Origin: an uncultured Bacilli bacterium
GTDB lineage: Bacteria > Bacillota_I > Bacilli_A > RF39 > UBA660
Reading direction: 5' to 3'
NCBI GenBank assembly: GCA_948552115.1
Contig: CAOWNX010000023.1
Coordinates: 1 to 8,866, forward strand
Length of the DNA stretch: 8,866 nucleotides
Shown here: in pieces, positions 1 through 6,555 of the stretch
Layout of the letters: each line of letters begins with the position of its first letter
How positions within the stretch are numbered: position 1 is the stretch's first letter
Translations under genes and position numbers: made by a program
Notes under the pieces: model-generated
Told to the model about the DNA's origin: nothing
Databases searched by the model: none
The model's input: only the letters and a program-made list of their open reading frames with translations

Positions 1-222
1 ACCGATGTAAACTTACGAAAAGCATTAAGTGAAGAGACAAATAATGCAACCATATTTATTGTTGCTCAAAGAATTAGTACCATCATGCATGCAGATCAAA
101 TCATCGTATTAGATAAAGGAATGATGGTGGGAATTGGAACACATGAAGAATTATTAAAAAATTGTGATATATACAAAGAAATTGCTTTATCTCAATTAAA
201 GGAGGATGAACTACATGGCTAA
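1..222 (+). CDS. ABC exporter half-transporter, first subunit (C-terminal fragment)
   Basis: The reading frame is open from base 1 to a TAA at 220-222, giving the last 73 residues of an ATP-binding domain. The fragment starts just after where the D-loop should be (TDVNLRKAL) and contains the switch region IVAQRISTI, followed by the usual tail (DQIIVLDKG, then GIGTHEELL). The switch-loop histidine is replaced by glutamine (VAQR instead of VAHR). This is typical of the subunit that carries the degenerate ATP site in heterodimeric exporters of the TM287/288, LmrCD and EfrAB type. The downstream gene overlaps its end by 8 bases and is the likely partner, so the two should form one inner-membrane multidrug or lipid exporter. 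The Walker motifs and the membrane domain lie outside the window. The family call is firm; the substrate is unknown. Confidence 0.9.
   Translation, partial: TDVNLRKALSEETNNATIFIVAQRISTIMHADQIIVLDKGMMVGIGTHEELLKNCDIYKEIALSQLKEDELHG
201..205 (+). promoter_or_regulatory. Ribosome binding site fixing the start of the second ABC subunit
   Basis: GGAGG ends directly against an in-frame ATG at 206, which is too close to serve it. It sits nine bases before the in-frame ATG at 215, which is therefore the better start. The site lies inside the end of the upstream ABC gene, which suggests coupled translation. Confidence 0.75.
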
Positions 223-2032
223 AAAAAGAATGGGCCCTCCAGGAAGAATGCCTCTTGAAAAACCAAAAGATTTCAAAGGAACATTAAAAAAATTAATTCG
301 ATATGTAGGAAATTATAAAATTGGTTTAATCATCGTTTTTGCAGTTGCCATAGCAAGTACCATCTTTTCTATTGCAGGACCCAAAATACTAGGAAATGCT
401 ACTCAAGAATTATACACTGGATTGATTGCTAAAATTACTGGAACTGGTGGAATTAATTTTGATGCCATTGCTAAAATACTATTATTTCTACTAGGATTAT
501 ACATTTTAAGTGCAATTTTTTCTTATATCGAAGCATGGGTAATGTCTGGCATTAGCCAAAATACTACCTATCGTTTAAGAAAAGAAATATCAGAAAAAAT
601 AAAAAAATTACCGATGAGATATTTCGATGCCAATACCACAGGAGAAACCTTATCCATTATTACCAATGATGTTGATACACTTCAACAAAGTCTAAATGAT
701 AGTGCCACGCAATTAGTTACTTCCATTGTAACTGTAATTGGAATATTCATTATGATGTGTACCATTAATATAAGCCTTGCCATACTAACTGCTCTTGTTC
801 TTCCAATTGCTTCATTATTCGTAATGTTTGTCATGAAACACAGTCAAAAATATTTTCAAAGACAGCAAGAATATTTAGCAAGTGTTGATGGAGATATCGA
901 AGAAATGCTGGGAGGACATAATGTTGTCAAAGCTTTTAATGCCGAAGAAAAATTAATTGGAGAATTTAAAAAAGAAAATACCAAATTATATGAAGCTGGT
1001 TGGAAAAGTCAGTTCTTATCTGGGCTTATGCATCCGATTATGAATTTTATTGGAAACTTAAACTATGCAATCATAGCAATCGTTGGTGCATATTATTGTT
1101 CTAAAGGAAAAATTACTGTTGGGAACATTCAATCATTCATTCAATATTCCAAAAACTTTACCCAACCAATTGCTCAGCTTGCCCAAGTAATGAATCAAAT
1201 TCAATCTATGATTGCTGCTGCAGAACGTATTTTCGGATTTTTAGAAGAAACCGAAGAAGAAGATAAAGGTACACTTCCTGTACCATTAGATAAAATTAAA
1301 GGAAATATTGAATTTAAAAACGTTAAATTTGGATATACCAAAGACAAAACAATTATCAAAAATTTTAATGCCAAAGTAAAATCGGGACAAAAAATTGCGA
1401 TTGTAGGACCAACTGGTGCTGGAAAAACTACAATGATTAAACTACTCATGCGATTCTATACCGTTCAAGACGGAGAAATTTTAATCGATGGACACAACAT
1501 CAACGAATTTAAACGAAGTGACCTTCGAAACATTTTTGGAATGGTTCTCCAAGATACTTGGTTATTTAATGGAACTGTTATGGAAAATTTACGTTATGGA
1601 AAATTAGATGCAACCGATGACGAAGTCATTGAATCAGCCAAAACAGCTCATGTTCACCACTTCATTCAAACACTTCCAGACGCCTACAATATGGTATTAA
1701 ATGAAGAAACAAATAACGTATCTGGAGGACAAAAACAATTACTTACTATAGCAAGAGCAATATTAGCAGATCCAAAAGTAATGATTTTAGACGAAGCGAC
1801 AAGTAATGTAGATACAAGAACAGAAATATTAATTCAAAAAGCAATGGACGAATTAATGAAAGGTAGAACTTCCTTCATCATTGCTCACCGCTTGTCAACA
1901 ATCAAAAATGCCGATTTAATTTTAGTAATGAAAGAAGGGGACATTGTTGAAGTAGGAAATCATGATGATTTAATTAAACAAAATGGTTTCTATGCAGAAC
2001 TTTACAACAGTCAATTTGAAGAAGTAGAATAG
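215..2032 (+). CDS. ABC exporter half-transporter, second subunit (TMD-NBD fusion)
   Basis: This is a 605-residue fused permease/ATPase, the normal length for a type IV ABC exporter half. The N-terminal membrane domain begins near residue 36 (GLIIVFAVAIAS) and has the expected set of hydrophobic helices up to about residue 315. The nucleotide-binding domain follows. Walker A is GPTGAGKTT (398-406), the signature is SGGQK (503-507), Walker B is MILDEAT with catalytic Glu527, and the switch His is His558 (AHRLST). Its own Walker B and switch residues are intact, whereas the upstream subunit has Gln at the switch position. This fits a heterodimer with one competent and one degenerate ATP site. 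From memory, close relatives (LmrD/EfrB/YfiC) usually have SQGQ here, so the canonical SGGQ is mildly unusual. The ATG at 215 was chosen over the one at 206 because of Shine-Dalgarno spacing. The transported substrate cannot be told from sequence. Confidence 0.93.
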   Translation: MAKKRMGPPGRMPLEKPKDFKGTLKKLIRYVGNYKIGLIIVFAVAIASTIFSIAGPKILGNATQELYTGLIAKITGTGGINFDAIAKILLFLLGLYILSAIFSYIEAWVMSGISQNTTYRLRKEISEKIKKLPMRYFDANTTGETLSIITNDVDTLQQSLNDSATQLVTSIVTVIGIFIMMCTINISLAILTALVLPIASLFVMFVMKHSQKYFQRQQEYLASVDGDIEEMLGGHNVVKAFNAEEKLIGEFKKENTKLYEAGWKSQFLSGLMHPIMNFIGNLNYAIIAIVGAYYCSKGKITVGNIQSFIQYSKNFTQPIAQLAQVMNQIQSMIAAAERIFGFLEETEEEDKGTLPVPLDKIKGNIEFKNVKFGYTKDKTIIKNFNAKVKSGQKIAIVGPTGAGKTTMIKLLMRFYTVQDGEILIDGHNINEFKRSDLRNIFGMVLQDTWLFNGTVMENLRYGKLDATDDEVIESAKTAHVHHFIQTLPDAYNMVLNEETNNVSGGQKQLLTIARAILADPKVMILDEATSNVDTRTEILIQKAMDELMKGRTSFIIAHRLSTIKNADLILVMKEGDIVEVGNHDDLIKQNGFYAELYNSQFEEVE

Positions 2033-2057
2033 ATATGGAGTTTCATATCTATTTTTT
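2028..2057 (+). terminator. Rho-independent terminator of the ABC exporter genes
   Basis: TAGATATG (2030-2037) pairs with CATATCTA (2044-2051) around a six-base loop. Two further A-T pairs can form with the first Ts of the tract. A run of six T follows (2052-2057). The left arm begins with the TAG stop codon of the second ABC subunit, so the hairpin uses the end of the coding region. Confidence 0.85.
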
Positions 2058-2081
2058 CAATATGTTACAAATATTAAATCA

Positions 2082-2090
2082 TGCTATAAT
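2082..2090 (+). promoter_or_regulatory. Extended -10 promoter for the Nudix/WYL/SIS/PfkB run
   Basis: TGC followed by TATAAT (2085-2090) is a textbook extended -10 element. No convincing -35 hexamer sits 16-18 bases upstream, which is tolerated when TGn is present. It lies just after the ABC terminator and about 20 bases before the Nudix start codon. Transcription should begin near 2097, which rules out translation from the upstream in-frame ATG at 2035. Confidence 0.65.
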
Positions 2091-2112
2091 AAAGAACAAG
2101 AGAGGCTATAAA

Positions 2113-2577
2113 ATGGAAAAAGTAAAATTGACAAATATGTGCATGATTATCGATGAAAAAAAGAATCAAGTACTAGTACAAGACAGAATAAAAGACTGGA
2201 ATGGATTTACATTTCCAGGTGGCAAAATAAAATTAGGAGAAGCTATCGTTCCAGCTACAATTAGAGAAGTACAAGAAGAAACAGGACTAACAGTTTCAAA
2301 CTTAAAATTTTGTGGAATAAAAGATTGGTATGATTAAAAAAAAGAAGAAAGATACATTGTTTTCTTATTAAAAACTTGCAATTTCACTGGACCATTAATC
2401 GACGAAACCAAAGAAGGAAAGGTATTCTGGATAGATATGGATAAAATAAAAGATTATAAATTATCTCCAGATTTTGAAGAAATGCTAGAAATCTTTCAAG
2501 GAAGAGGTACAGAGTTTTTCTATGAAGATTTAAAAGAAAAAGAAAAAGAAAAAAGATGGATGAAAAAACATTTTTAA
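2113..2577 (+). pseudogene. Nudix hydrolase (8-oxo-dGTP diphosphatase type) interrupted by an in-frame TAA
   Basis: The frame opens with ATG at 2113, seven bases after GAGAGG (2100-2105). It carries an intact Nudix box: GGKIKLGE, then REVQEETGL after seven residues. Codon 75 is TAA (2335-2337). The same frame continues without any shift for 79 more codons to the TAA at 2575-2577. That continuation looks like the rest of the same domain (ERYIVFLLKT, VFWIDMDKI, then a Lys/Glu-rich tail), matching the usual length of about 150 residues. One A-to-T change in a Lys codon would explain the stop. The enzyme family removes oxidised or otherwise damaged nucleotides such as 8-oxo-dGTP. The 74-residue product would keep the catalytic helix but lose the rest of the fold. 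A GAAAAA hexamer is repeated three times near the 3' end (2536-2553). The Nudix call is firm. The break is a real mutation or a base-call error. Confidence 0.85.
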
Positions 2578-2614
2578 ACGAAAATAAAATATTAGATAAA
2601 AATGAGGAAATACT

Positions 2615-3193
2615 ATGAGTAAAATAGGAAACACAATACTTTTATTATCTTATCTTCAAAATGGAAGAAAATATTCCATCAAAGAATTATCAGAAAAATT
2701 AGAAGTCAGCAAACGAATGGTTCGTACCTACAAAGAAGAATTAGAAAAAGTTGGATTTTATATCGAAAGCATACGAGGACCCTATGGTGGATATTACTTA
2801 CCAAGAAATCATAAAATTTCTCCCATCACTTGGAAAGAAACAGACTTAGAAATATTAAAAAAATTAAAAGAAAAAAATCCGGATTTTCAAAAAGAAATAA
2901 ATATGCTCATAGAAAAAATGAAAATTTGTTCCTTAGAAGAAGAAAAAAATATATCGAATAAAGACAAAAATTTATATAACCTATTTTCAAAGGCATGCAA
3001 AGAACATCGAAAAGTAAAAATCACATATCATTCGTTAAAAAAAGGAGATACAACCAGAATCATCGACCCTTATGAGTTATTTTACTTCCAAAATGGATGG
3101 GGGCTTACTGCATTTTGTGAAGCCAAACAAGACTTACGAAATTTTGAACTACAACGAATCATCAAAGCAGAAATATTACCAGAAAAATTTTAA
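2615..3193 (+). CDS. Compact HTH-WYL transcriptional regulator
   Basis: This 192-residue protein has an N-terminal DeoR/HTH_11-type winged helix (about residues 5-60; KYSIKELSEKLEVSKRMVRTY is the helix-turn-helix, and GPYGGYYL the wing). A charged linker follows, and then a WYL-like domain from about residue 120 to the end. The WYL signature is altered: W162-G163-L164 stands where Trp-Tyr-Leu is usual. The later conserved positions are present (Cys168, Arg175, Phe177, and Arg181-Ile182 in FELQRI). WYL proteins usually run to about 300 residues with a further C-terminal domain; this one stops right after the WYL core. GAGGA (2604-2608) lies six bases before ATG 2615. The gene follows the broken Nudix gene by 37 bases and precedes the SIS and PfkB genes, so it probably regulates them. 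WYL domains in other proteins bind ligands, including nucleic acids, but the ligand here is unknown. Confidence 0.85.
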   Translation: MSKIGNTILLLSYLQNGRKYSIKELSEKLEVSKRMVRTYKEELEKVGFYIESIRGPYGGYYLPRNHKISPITWKETDLEILKKLKEKNPDFQKEINMLIEKMKICSLEEEKNISNKDKNLYNLFSKACKEHRKVKITYHSLKKGDTTRIIDPYELFYFQNGWGLTAFCEAKQDLRNFELQRIIKAEILPEKF

Positions 3194-3217
3194 AAGAGCA
3201 AAAATACTTCCTATACT
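3189..3217 (+). promoter_or_regulatory. Possible weak promoter upstream of the SIS gene
   Basis: TTTAAA (3189-3194) and TATACT (3212-3217) are spaced by 17 bases. The -35 is a poor match and the region is AT-rich, so this could be chance. If it is used, transcription would start inside the palindrome at 3218-3240, the expected place for a repressor site. Confidence 0.35.
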
Positions 3218-3240
3218 TTCCCTAAACTAAGTTTAAGGAA
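3218..3240 (+). promoter_or_regulatory. Near-perfect palindrome before the SIS gene: candidate operator or Shine-Dalgarno-hiding hairpin
   Basis: TTCCCTAAAC (3218-3227) and GTTTAAGGAA (3231-3240) are inverted copies with one mismatch, separated by TAA. As DNA it is a two-fold symmetric site just downstream of a possible -10 element, in the gap between the WYL regulator and the SIS-PfkB pair. That is where a regulator's own operator would be expected. As RNA it can fold into a hairpin whose right arm contains the AAGGAA ribosome binding site (3235-3240) of the SIS gene. No T-tract follows, so it is not a terminator. Confidence 0.5.
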
Positions 3241-3249
3241 GTGAAAAAA

Positions 3250-4152
3250 ATGAGAAACAATATGCAAGATATCTTAATTCATTTAGAAAAAGATATCACA
3301 GAAAGTTTAGAACAAACCAACTTAAACGAAATTTTTGAAAAATTAAATCAAATCAAAAGTCCCATAATTTGTAGTGGAGTAGGGGGTTCCATGCCATGTG
3401 CTGTTTTTGCCTCTAAGATATTTCAAGAAAAAAATTACATTTCATACACCTTAGAACTCCTAGAAATTCTTCAAAATCCAAATCAAAAATTACCAATCCT
3501 TTTATTTAGTCATAGTGGAAAAAATTATGGCATCAAAAAAGTAATCAAGAATAAAGAAAACACCTATTTAATGACAACCAGAAAATCAAAAATTGATAAA
3601 GAAATCACATTAAAGTATCAAGAAAATAAAAAAGAAAAAAGCTTTATATCGATAAAAAGTACACTAATTTCAATGAGTATATTATTGATGTATACAAAAA
3701 GAAAATTGAAATTTCCAAAACAAATCAGGTACAACATTCCTGAATTTCAGACAATTGAAATTCTAAAAGACGCAAATACAAAAACTGCAGCAACATACTT
3801 AGAAAGTACATTCATAGAAGCAAACATAGCTCCTGTCATTGTGCACGATAAATATAGTTTTTGTCATGGAAGAACGACCTCTACTTACTATCAAGACAAT
3901 TTAATTATCTATTTAATATCTAAAAAAACAGCGCTCGACGAAAATCTTTTAAATGCCTTACAAAAATACCAGAAAAAAATAATTATTTTAGATGTTAACG
4001 AACAAGATCCAGTATTAGCAGATTTCGAATTAACCATCCAAGGATTAACTCTTTTAATTCAAATAGCAGAACAAAAGAAAATTGATTTATGCAATATCAA
4101 CTATGCACCATTTGCATCCGAACTATATCACAATCAATTAGGAGAATTCTAA
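3250..4152 (+). CDS. Double-SIS sugar-phosphate isomerase/deglycase-like protein
   Basis: This 300-residue protein has two SIS-type Rossmann repeats. The first starts at IICSGVGGSM (39-48) and has the phosphate-binding loop FSHSGKN (86-92), the counterpart of the S-x-S-G motif of sugar-phosphate isomerases. The second half has APVIVHDKYSFCHGRTT (about 194-210), which aligns with the 'E-x-x-HGP' active-site segment of GlmS/AgaS/FrlB-type proteins. Here the segment reads SFCHGR: the His-Gly is kept, but the catalytic Glu and the Pro are not visible. The protein may therefore act on an unusual substrate or only bind a sugar phosphate. ATG 3250 is preferred over GTG 3241, because AAGGAA (3235-3240) is nine bases from the ATG and abuts the GTG. 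The PfkB gene starts one base after its stop, so the two are almost certainly co-translated. Paired SIS and PfkB genes occur in fructoselysine use (frlB/frlD), but identity with those is not shown here. Confidence 0.8.
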   Translation: MRNNMQDILIHLEKDITESLEQTNLNEIFEKLNQIKSPIICSGVGGSMPCAVFASKIFQEKNYISYTLELLEILQNPNQKLPILLFSHSGKNYGIKKVIKNKENTYLMTTRKSKIDKEITLKYQENKKEKSFISIKSTLISMSILLMYTKRKLKFPKQIRYNIPEFQTIEILKDANTKTAATYLESTFIEANIAPVIVHDKYSFCHGRTTSTYYQDNLIIYLISKKTALDENLLNALQKYQKKIIILDVNEQDPVLADFELTIQGLTLLIQIAEQKKIDLCNINYAPFASELYHNQLGEF

Positions 4153-4153
4153 A

Positions 4154-5074
4154 ATGAGAGTAGTCGGAATAGAAAACATGATTTGTGATTATTACTTTTG
4201 GAATAATCAAGTATTTGTTAATGGCGGAGGAACTGTTTCAAATATTTTAGTTAATTTAGATCATCAAAAAATACCCTGTAAATTAATCGGTTATTGTGGA
4301 GCAGACGAGCAAGGAACATGGATAAGAAACTCACTAAAGCAAACAACAATAGACATTCAAGATATAACGATTACGAATCATCCTACCAAAAACTTCTACA
4401 TCAAAGATGGAAAAACAACATCATACTGTCCCATATGTCAAACAAAAAAAGAGAGATATCCAAATTTTTCACTCGAAAAAATAACTTCTTCCATAACTCC
4501 AACAGATTATTTATTATTAAAAGATTACTCGATTACAAACGTAAAACTAATTATTCAACTCTCCAATCCAATATTATTAGATATCAGTACTATAAAACAT
4601 TTCATTTATATGGAAAAAGAAAAAATAGAGAACTACATATTTTACCCCTATAAAATCATGAACATCAGTGAAGATACCTTTGAATTTCTCCTAAAAAAAC
4701 TAAATCAAACAAAAAAAGAATTACTCCATAAAATGAATTCTGAACTGATAATTATCACCAAAGGCAAAAAAGGTACAGAATTTTTCTATCACGACCACCA
4801 CTATGACTTTTCTATAGAAAATCCTTTTCCAGAAATAGAAACGAATGGTTGTGGAGATACATTTTTTAGTAATATAATTTGTCATATATTACTAAATCCG
4901 AAAAAAATATGGACTGAGACAGATTTTCAAAAAATGTTTTTTGAAAGTCAAAAAAAAGTAGAAATTGTTTTAAAAAACATTGGTGCCAGAAATCATATCA
5001 TCCCAAATGTTTTAATAAAAAAGACTAATAAATGTATATGTATGACATTCCAAATCGAAGAAAAGATTGATTAA
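4154..5074 (+). CDS. PfkB-family (ribokinase-like) kinase with a CPIC motif
   Basis: This 306-residue protein has the length and order of a ribokinase-fold sugar or nucleoside kinase. The substrate-side glycine motif is NGGGTVSN (23-30), followed by GYCGADEQG (46-54). The C-terminal PfkB signature is TNGCGDTFFS (230-239), with Asp235 as the expected catalytic base and the Gly-Cys-Gly-Asp anion hole. Residues 92-95 read CPIC, in the segment that normally forms the lid or substrate strand, and KCIC appears near the C-terminus. These are unusual for the family and could form a metal site or a redox pair. Its ATG comes one base after the SIS stop, with GGAG (4141-4144) nine bases ahead. It should phosphorylate a small molecule whose product is handled by the SIS partner. 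The substrate cannot be assigned; FrlD-like, ribokinase-like and nucleoside kinases all remain possible. Confidence 0.85.
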   Translation: MRVVGIENMICDYYFWNNQVFVNGGGTVSNILVNLDHQKIPCKLIGYCGADEQGTWIRNSLKQTTIDIQDITITNHPTKNFYIKDGKTTSYCPICQTKKERYPNFSLEKITSSITPTDYLLLKDYSITNVKLIIQLSNPILLDISTIKHFIYMEKEKIENYIFYPYKIMNISEDTFEFLLKKLNQTKKELLHKMNSELIIITKGKKGTEFFYHDHHYDFSIENPFPEIETNGCGDTFFSNIICHILLNPKKIWTETDFQKMFFESQKKVEIVLKNIGARNHIIPNVLIKKTNKCICMTFQIEEKID

Positions 5075-5120
5075 ATTGCTTCTCTATTATAAGATTAGAT
5101 TAGAGAAAGAGGTGTTACTC

Positions 5121-5657
5121 ATGAATATAAAACAAAAAATTGACACCGTTGCTGCCATATTATTTCTTTTAATAGGATGTTTTCTTTTACTGTGTCCTTT
5201 AATGCAATTCACTCAAATTAATCTACTATTTATTCTTACCATGTTATTCTATACAATAATCAATTTTGGTAAATTTTTACTGACCAAAGAACAAAATAGA
5301 CGAGGGAGTTTATATTCCAGTCTTGCAGCTCTCATCGTAATGATAATTGCTATATTTTTTCAAATAAATGAATCCGTTCTCAACTTAACAATTCTCTTAT
5401 TTATTTGGATTACCTTTGAATCATTAATAAAATTAAAAAGAGCAGACTACTTTCATGATAGAAAAAGCAAATTTTGGATTTTAGAAATGATTTATTTAAT
5501 CTTATTTATTGTATTTGGAATTTTCACTGGAATCAACTTAAATCAAACCATTGATATTCAAATTTTACTATTAGGATATTTCTTCTTTTTTCATGGTGTT
5601 TTAGAATTTATTAATCCAATTATTTTTTATTTTACAAAGGAAAGAATGAAAAAATGA
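5121..5657 (+). CDS. Small six-helix membrane protein, DUF308/HdeD-like
   Basis: This 178-residue, very hydrophobic protein has about six predicted membrane segments (near residues 9-27, 32-52, 65-83, 86-104, 118-138 and 146-168). The short loops are charged, and the protein ends in a basic tail (KERMKK). The pattern of three helix pairs resembles the DUF308/HdeD family, whose molecular role is poorly known. No catalytic motif is visible. The start at 5121 is set by AAAGAGGTG (5106-5114) at good spacing; an in-frame ATG at 5067, inside the kinase gene, has no such site. Its TGA overlaps the ATG of the methyltransferase gene in an ATGA, so the two are translationally coupled. The family assignment is tentative; an integral membrane protein is certain. 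Confidence 0.75.
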   Translation: MNIKQKIDTVAAILFLLIGCFLLLCPLMQFTQINLLFILTMLFYTIINFGKFLLTKEQNRRGSLYSSLAALIVMIIAIFFQINESVLNLTILLFIWITFESLIKLKRADYFHDRKSKFWILEMIYLILFIVFGIFTGINLNQTIDIQILLLGYFFFFHGVLEFINPIIFYFTKERMKK

Positions 5658-6544
5658 AAACAGTATTAGATTTTAAAGATTATCAAATTTTAGATATGGC
5701 AAAGGGTCAAAAATTAGAAAAATGGGGTTCTATTACCTTACTTCGACCAGATCCTCAAATTATATGGGAAGAAAAACAAAATCCAGCGATTTGGCAAAAC
5801 ATAGATGCCGTTTATCAAAGAAGCAACATGGGAGGAGGAGAGTGGACAATCAAAAATTCTCATATCCCAAACGTATGGCAAATAACTTACCAAGATTTAA
5901 AATTCAATTTAAAACGAATGGGATTCAAACACACTGGGCTCTTTCCAGAACAAGCTTATAATTGGAACTTAATTCGAAAAATAATTGAACAAGAAAATCG
6001 TCCAATCAAAGTATTAAATCTATTTGCATATACAGGAGCTGCTTCTATTGCTGCTTTAAAAAGTGGTGCGAGTGTAACCCATGTAGATTCTTCTAGAGGA
6101 ATGATTGACTGGGCCAAAGAAAACGTAAAACTAAATCGTTTAGAAGAAAAACCAATTCGCTTTTTCGTAGACGATGTCGTAAAATTTGTAAAACGAGAAA
6201 TAAGACGTGGCAACAAATACGATATCATTTTAATGGACCCACCAAGTTTTGGTAGAGGTAGTAAAAAAGAAGTTTGGAATATCGAAACAGATTTGTATAA
6301 TCTAGTAAATATGTGTACTGAATTACTAAGTGAAGATCCCTTACTGTTCCTTATCAATTCCTATAGTACAGGATTATCCAAAACAATATTAGAAAACATA
6401 CTATACCTAACGGTAAATAAACGAATCGAAGGAAACATAATAAGTGATGAACTAGGACTTCCACTTCAAAATAGTAAACTGATTCTTCCATGTGGTTTAT
6501 TTGCACGATGGGAAAAGAAAAACCTTAACTCTGAAAAGAATTAA
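5654..6544 (+). CDS. Class I SAM-dependent methyltransferase (COG1092/RlmI-like)
   Basis: This 296-residue protein has the SAM-binding motif I VLNLFAYTGAAS (120-131), the motif II acidic residue in THVDSSRGM, DDVVKFV (adenine-side acidic motif), and motif IV DPPSFGRG (195-202), the catalytic DPPxF-type loop. The segment TGLFPEQAYNW just before motif I is typical of COG1092 proteins, the family of the 23S rRNA cytosine methyltransferase RlmI. The N-terminal PUA domain of RlmI is absent; a short domain (LDFKDYQILDMAKGQ, then a beta-rich stretch) takes its place. An RNA substrate is plausible but unproven. The start codon overlaps the previous stop (ATGA), with AAAGG about 13 bases upstream, so expression probably depends on coupling. 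The last codons form the left arm of the terminator. Confidence 0.85.
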   Translation: MKTVLDFKDYQILDMAKGQKLEKWGSITLLRPDPQIIWEEKQNPAIWQNIDAVYQRSNMGGGEWTIKNSHIPNVWQITYQDLKFNLKRMGFKHTGLFPEQAYNWNLIRKIIEQENRPIKVLNLFAYTGAASIAALKSGASVTHVDSSRGMIDWAKENVKLNRLEEKPIRFFVDDVVKFVKREIRRGNKYDIILMDPPSFGRGSKKEVWNIETDLYNLVNMCTELLSEDPLLFLINSYSTGLSKTILENILYLTVNKRIEGNIISDELGLPLQNSKLILPCGLFARWEKKNLNSEKN

Positions 6545-6555
6545 GGCCTTTTTTA
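6523..6555. terminator. Bidirectional rho-independent terminator between converging genes
   Basis: CCTTAA (6523-6528) pairs with TTAAGG (6541-6546). After one mismatch, TCT-GAAA-AGA closes the top with a GNRA-type tetraloop. A T-tract follows on the plus strand (6549 onward), and the minus strand reads TTTTTCTTTT after the same hairpin (6522 down to 6513). It therefore ends both the methyltransferase transcript and the spoVS transcript. It overlaps the last codons of the methyltransferase gene. Confidence 0.85.

Noticed and set aside
206..214. ATG at 206 as start of the second ABC subunit
   Set aside because: The GGAGG directly abuts this ATG; the in-frame ATG at 215 has normal spacing.
1201..1449. 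Minus-strand reading frame inside the ABC gene
   Set aside because: It lies opposite the conserved Walker A region, has no ribosome binding site and is explained as a shadow of the real gene.
2035..2112. N-terminal extension of the Nudix gene from ATG 2035
   Set aside because: It begins inside the ABC terminator hairpin and upstream of the extended -10 promoter, and adds 26 residues with no family similarity.
2536..2553. Triple GAAAAA repeat as a phase-variation tract
   Set aside because: Its unit is six bases, so changes in copy number keep the frame; it just encodes a short Lys-Glu tail.
4294..4653. Plus-strand reading frame inside the PfkB gene
   Set aside because: The translation is low-complexity (rich in Asn, Lys, Arg), and the overlapping kinase frame carries real motifs.
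5080..5107. Seven-base inverted repeat (TTCTCTA / TAGAGAA) before the membrane-protein gene
   Set aside because: It has a 14-base loop, a weak AT-rich stem and no T-tract; one such repeat is expected by chance in this composition.
5956..6357. 133-codon minus-strand frame inside the methyltransferase gene
   Set aside because: It has no domain or ribosome binding site, and it mirrors the conserved SAM-binding region.
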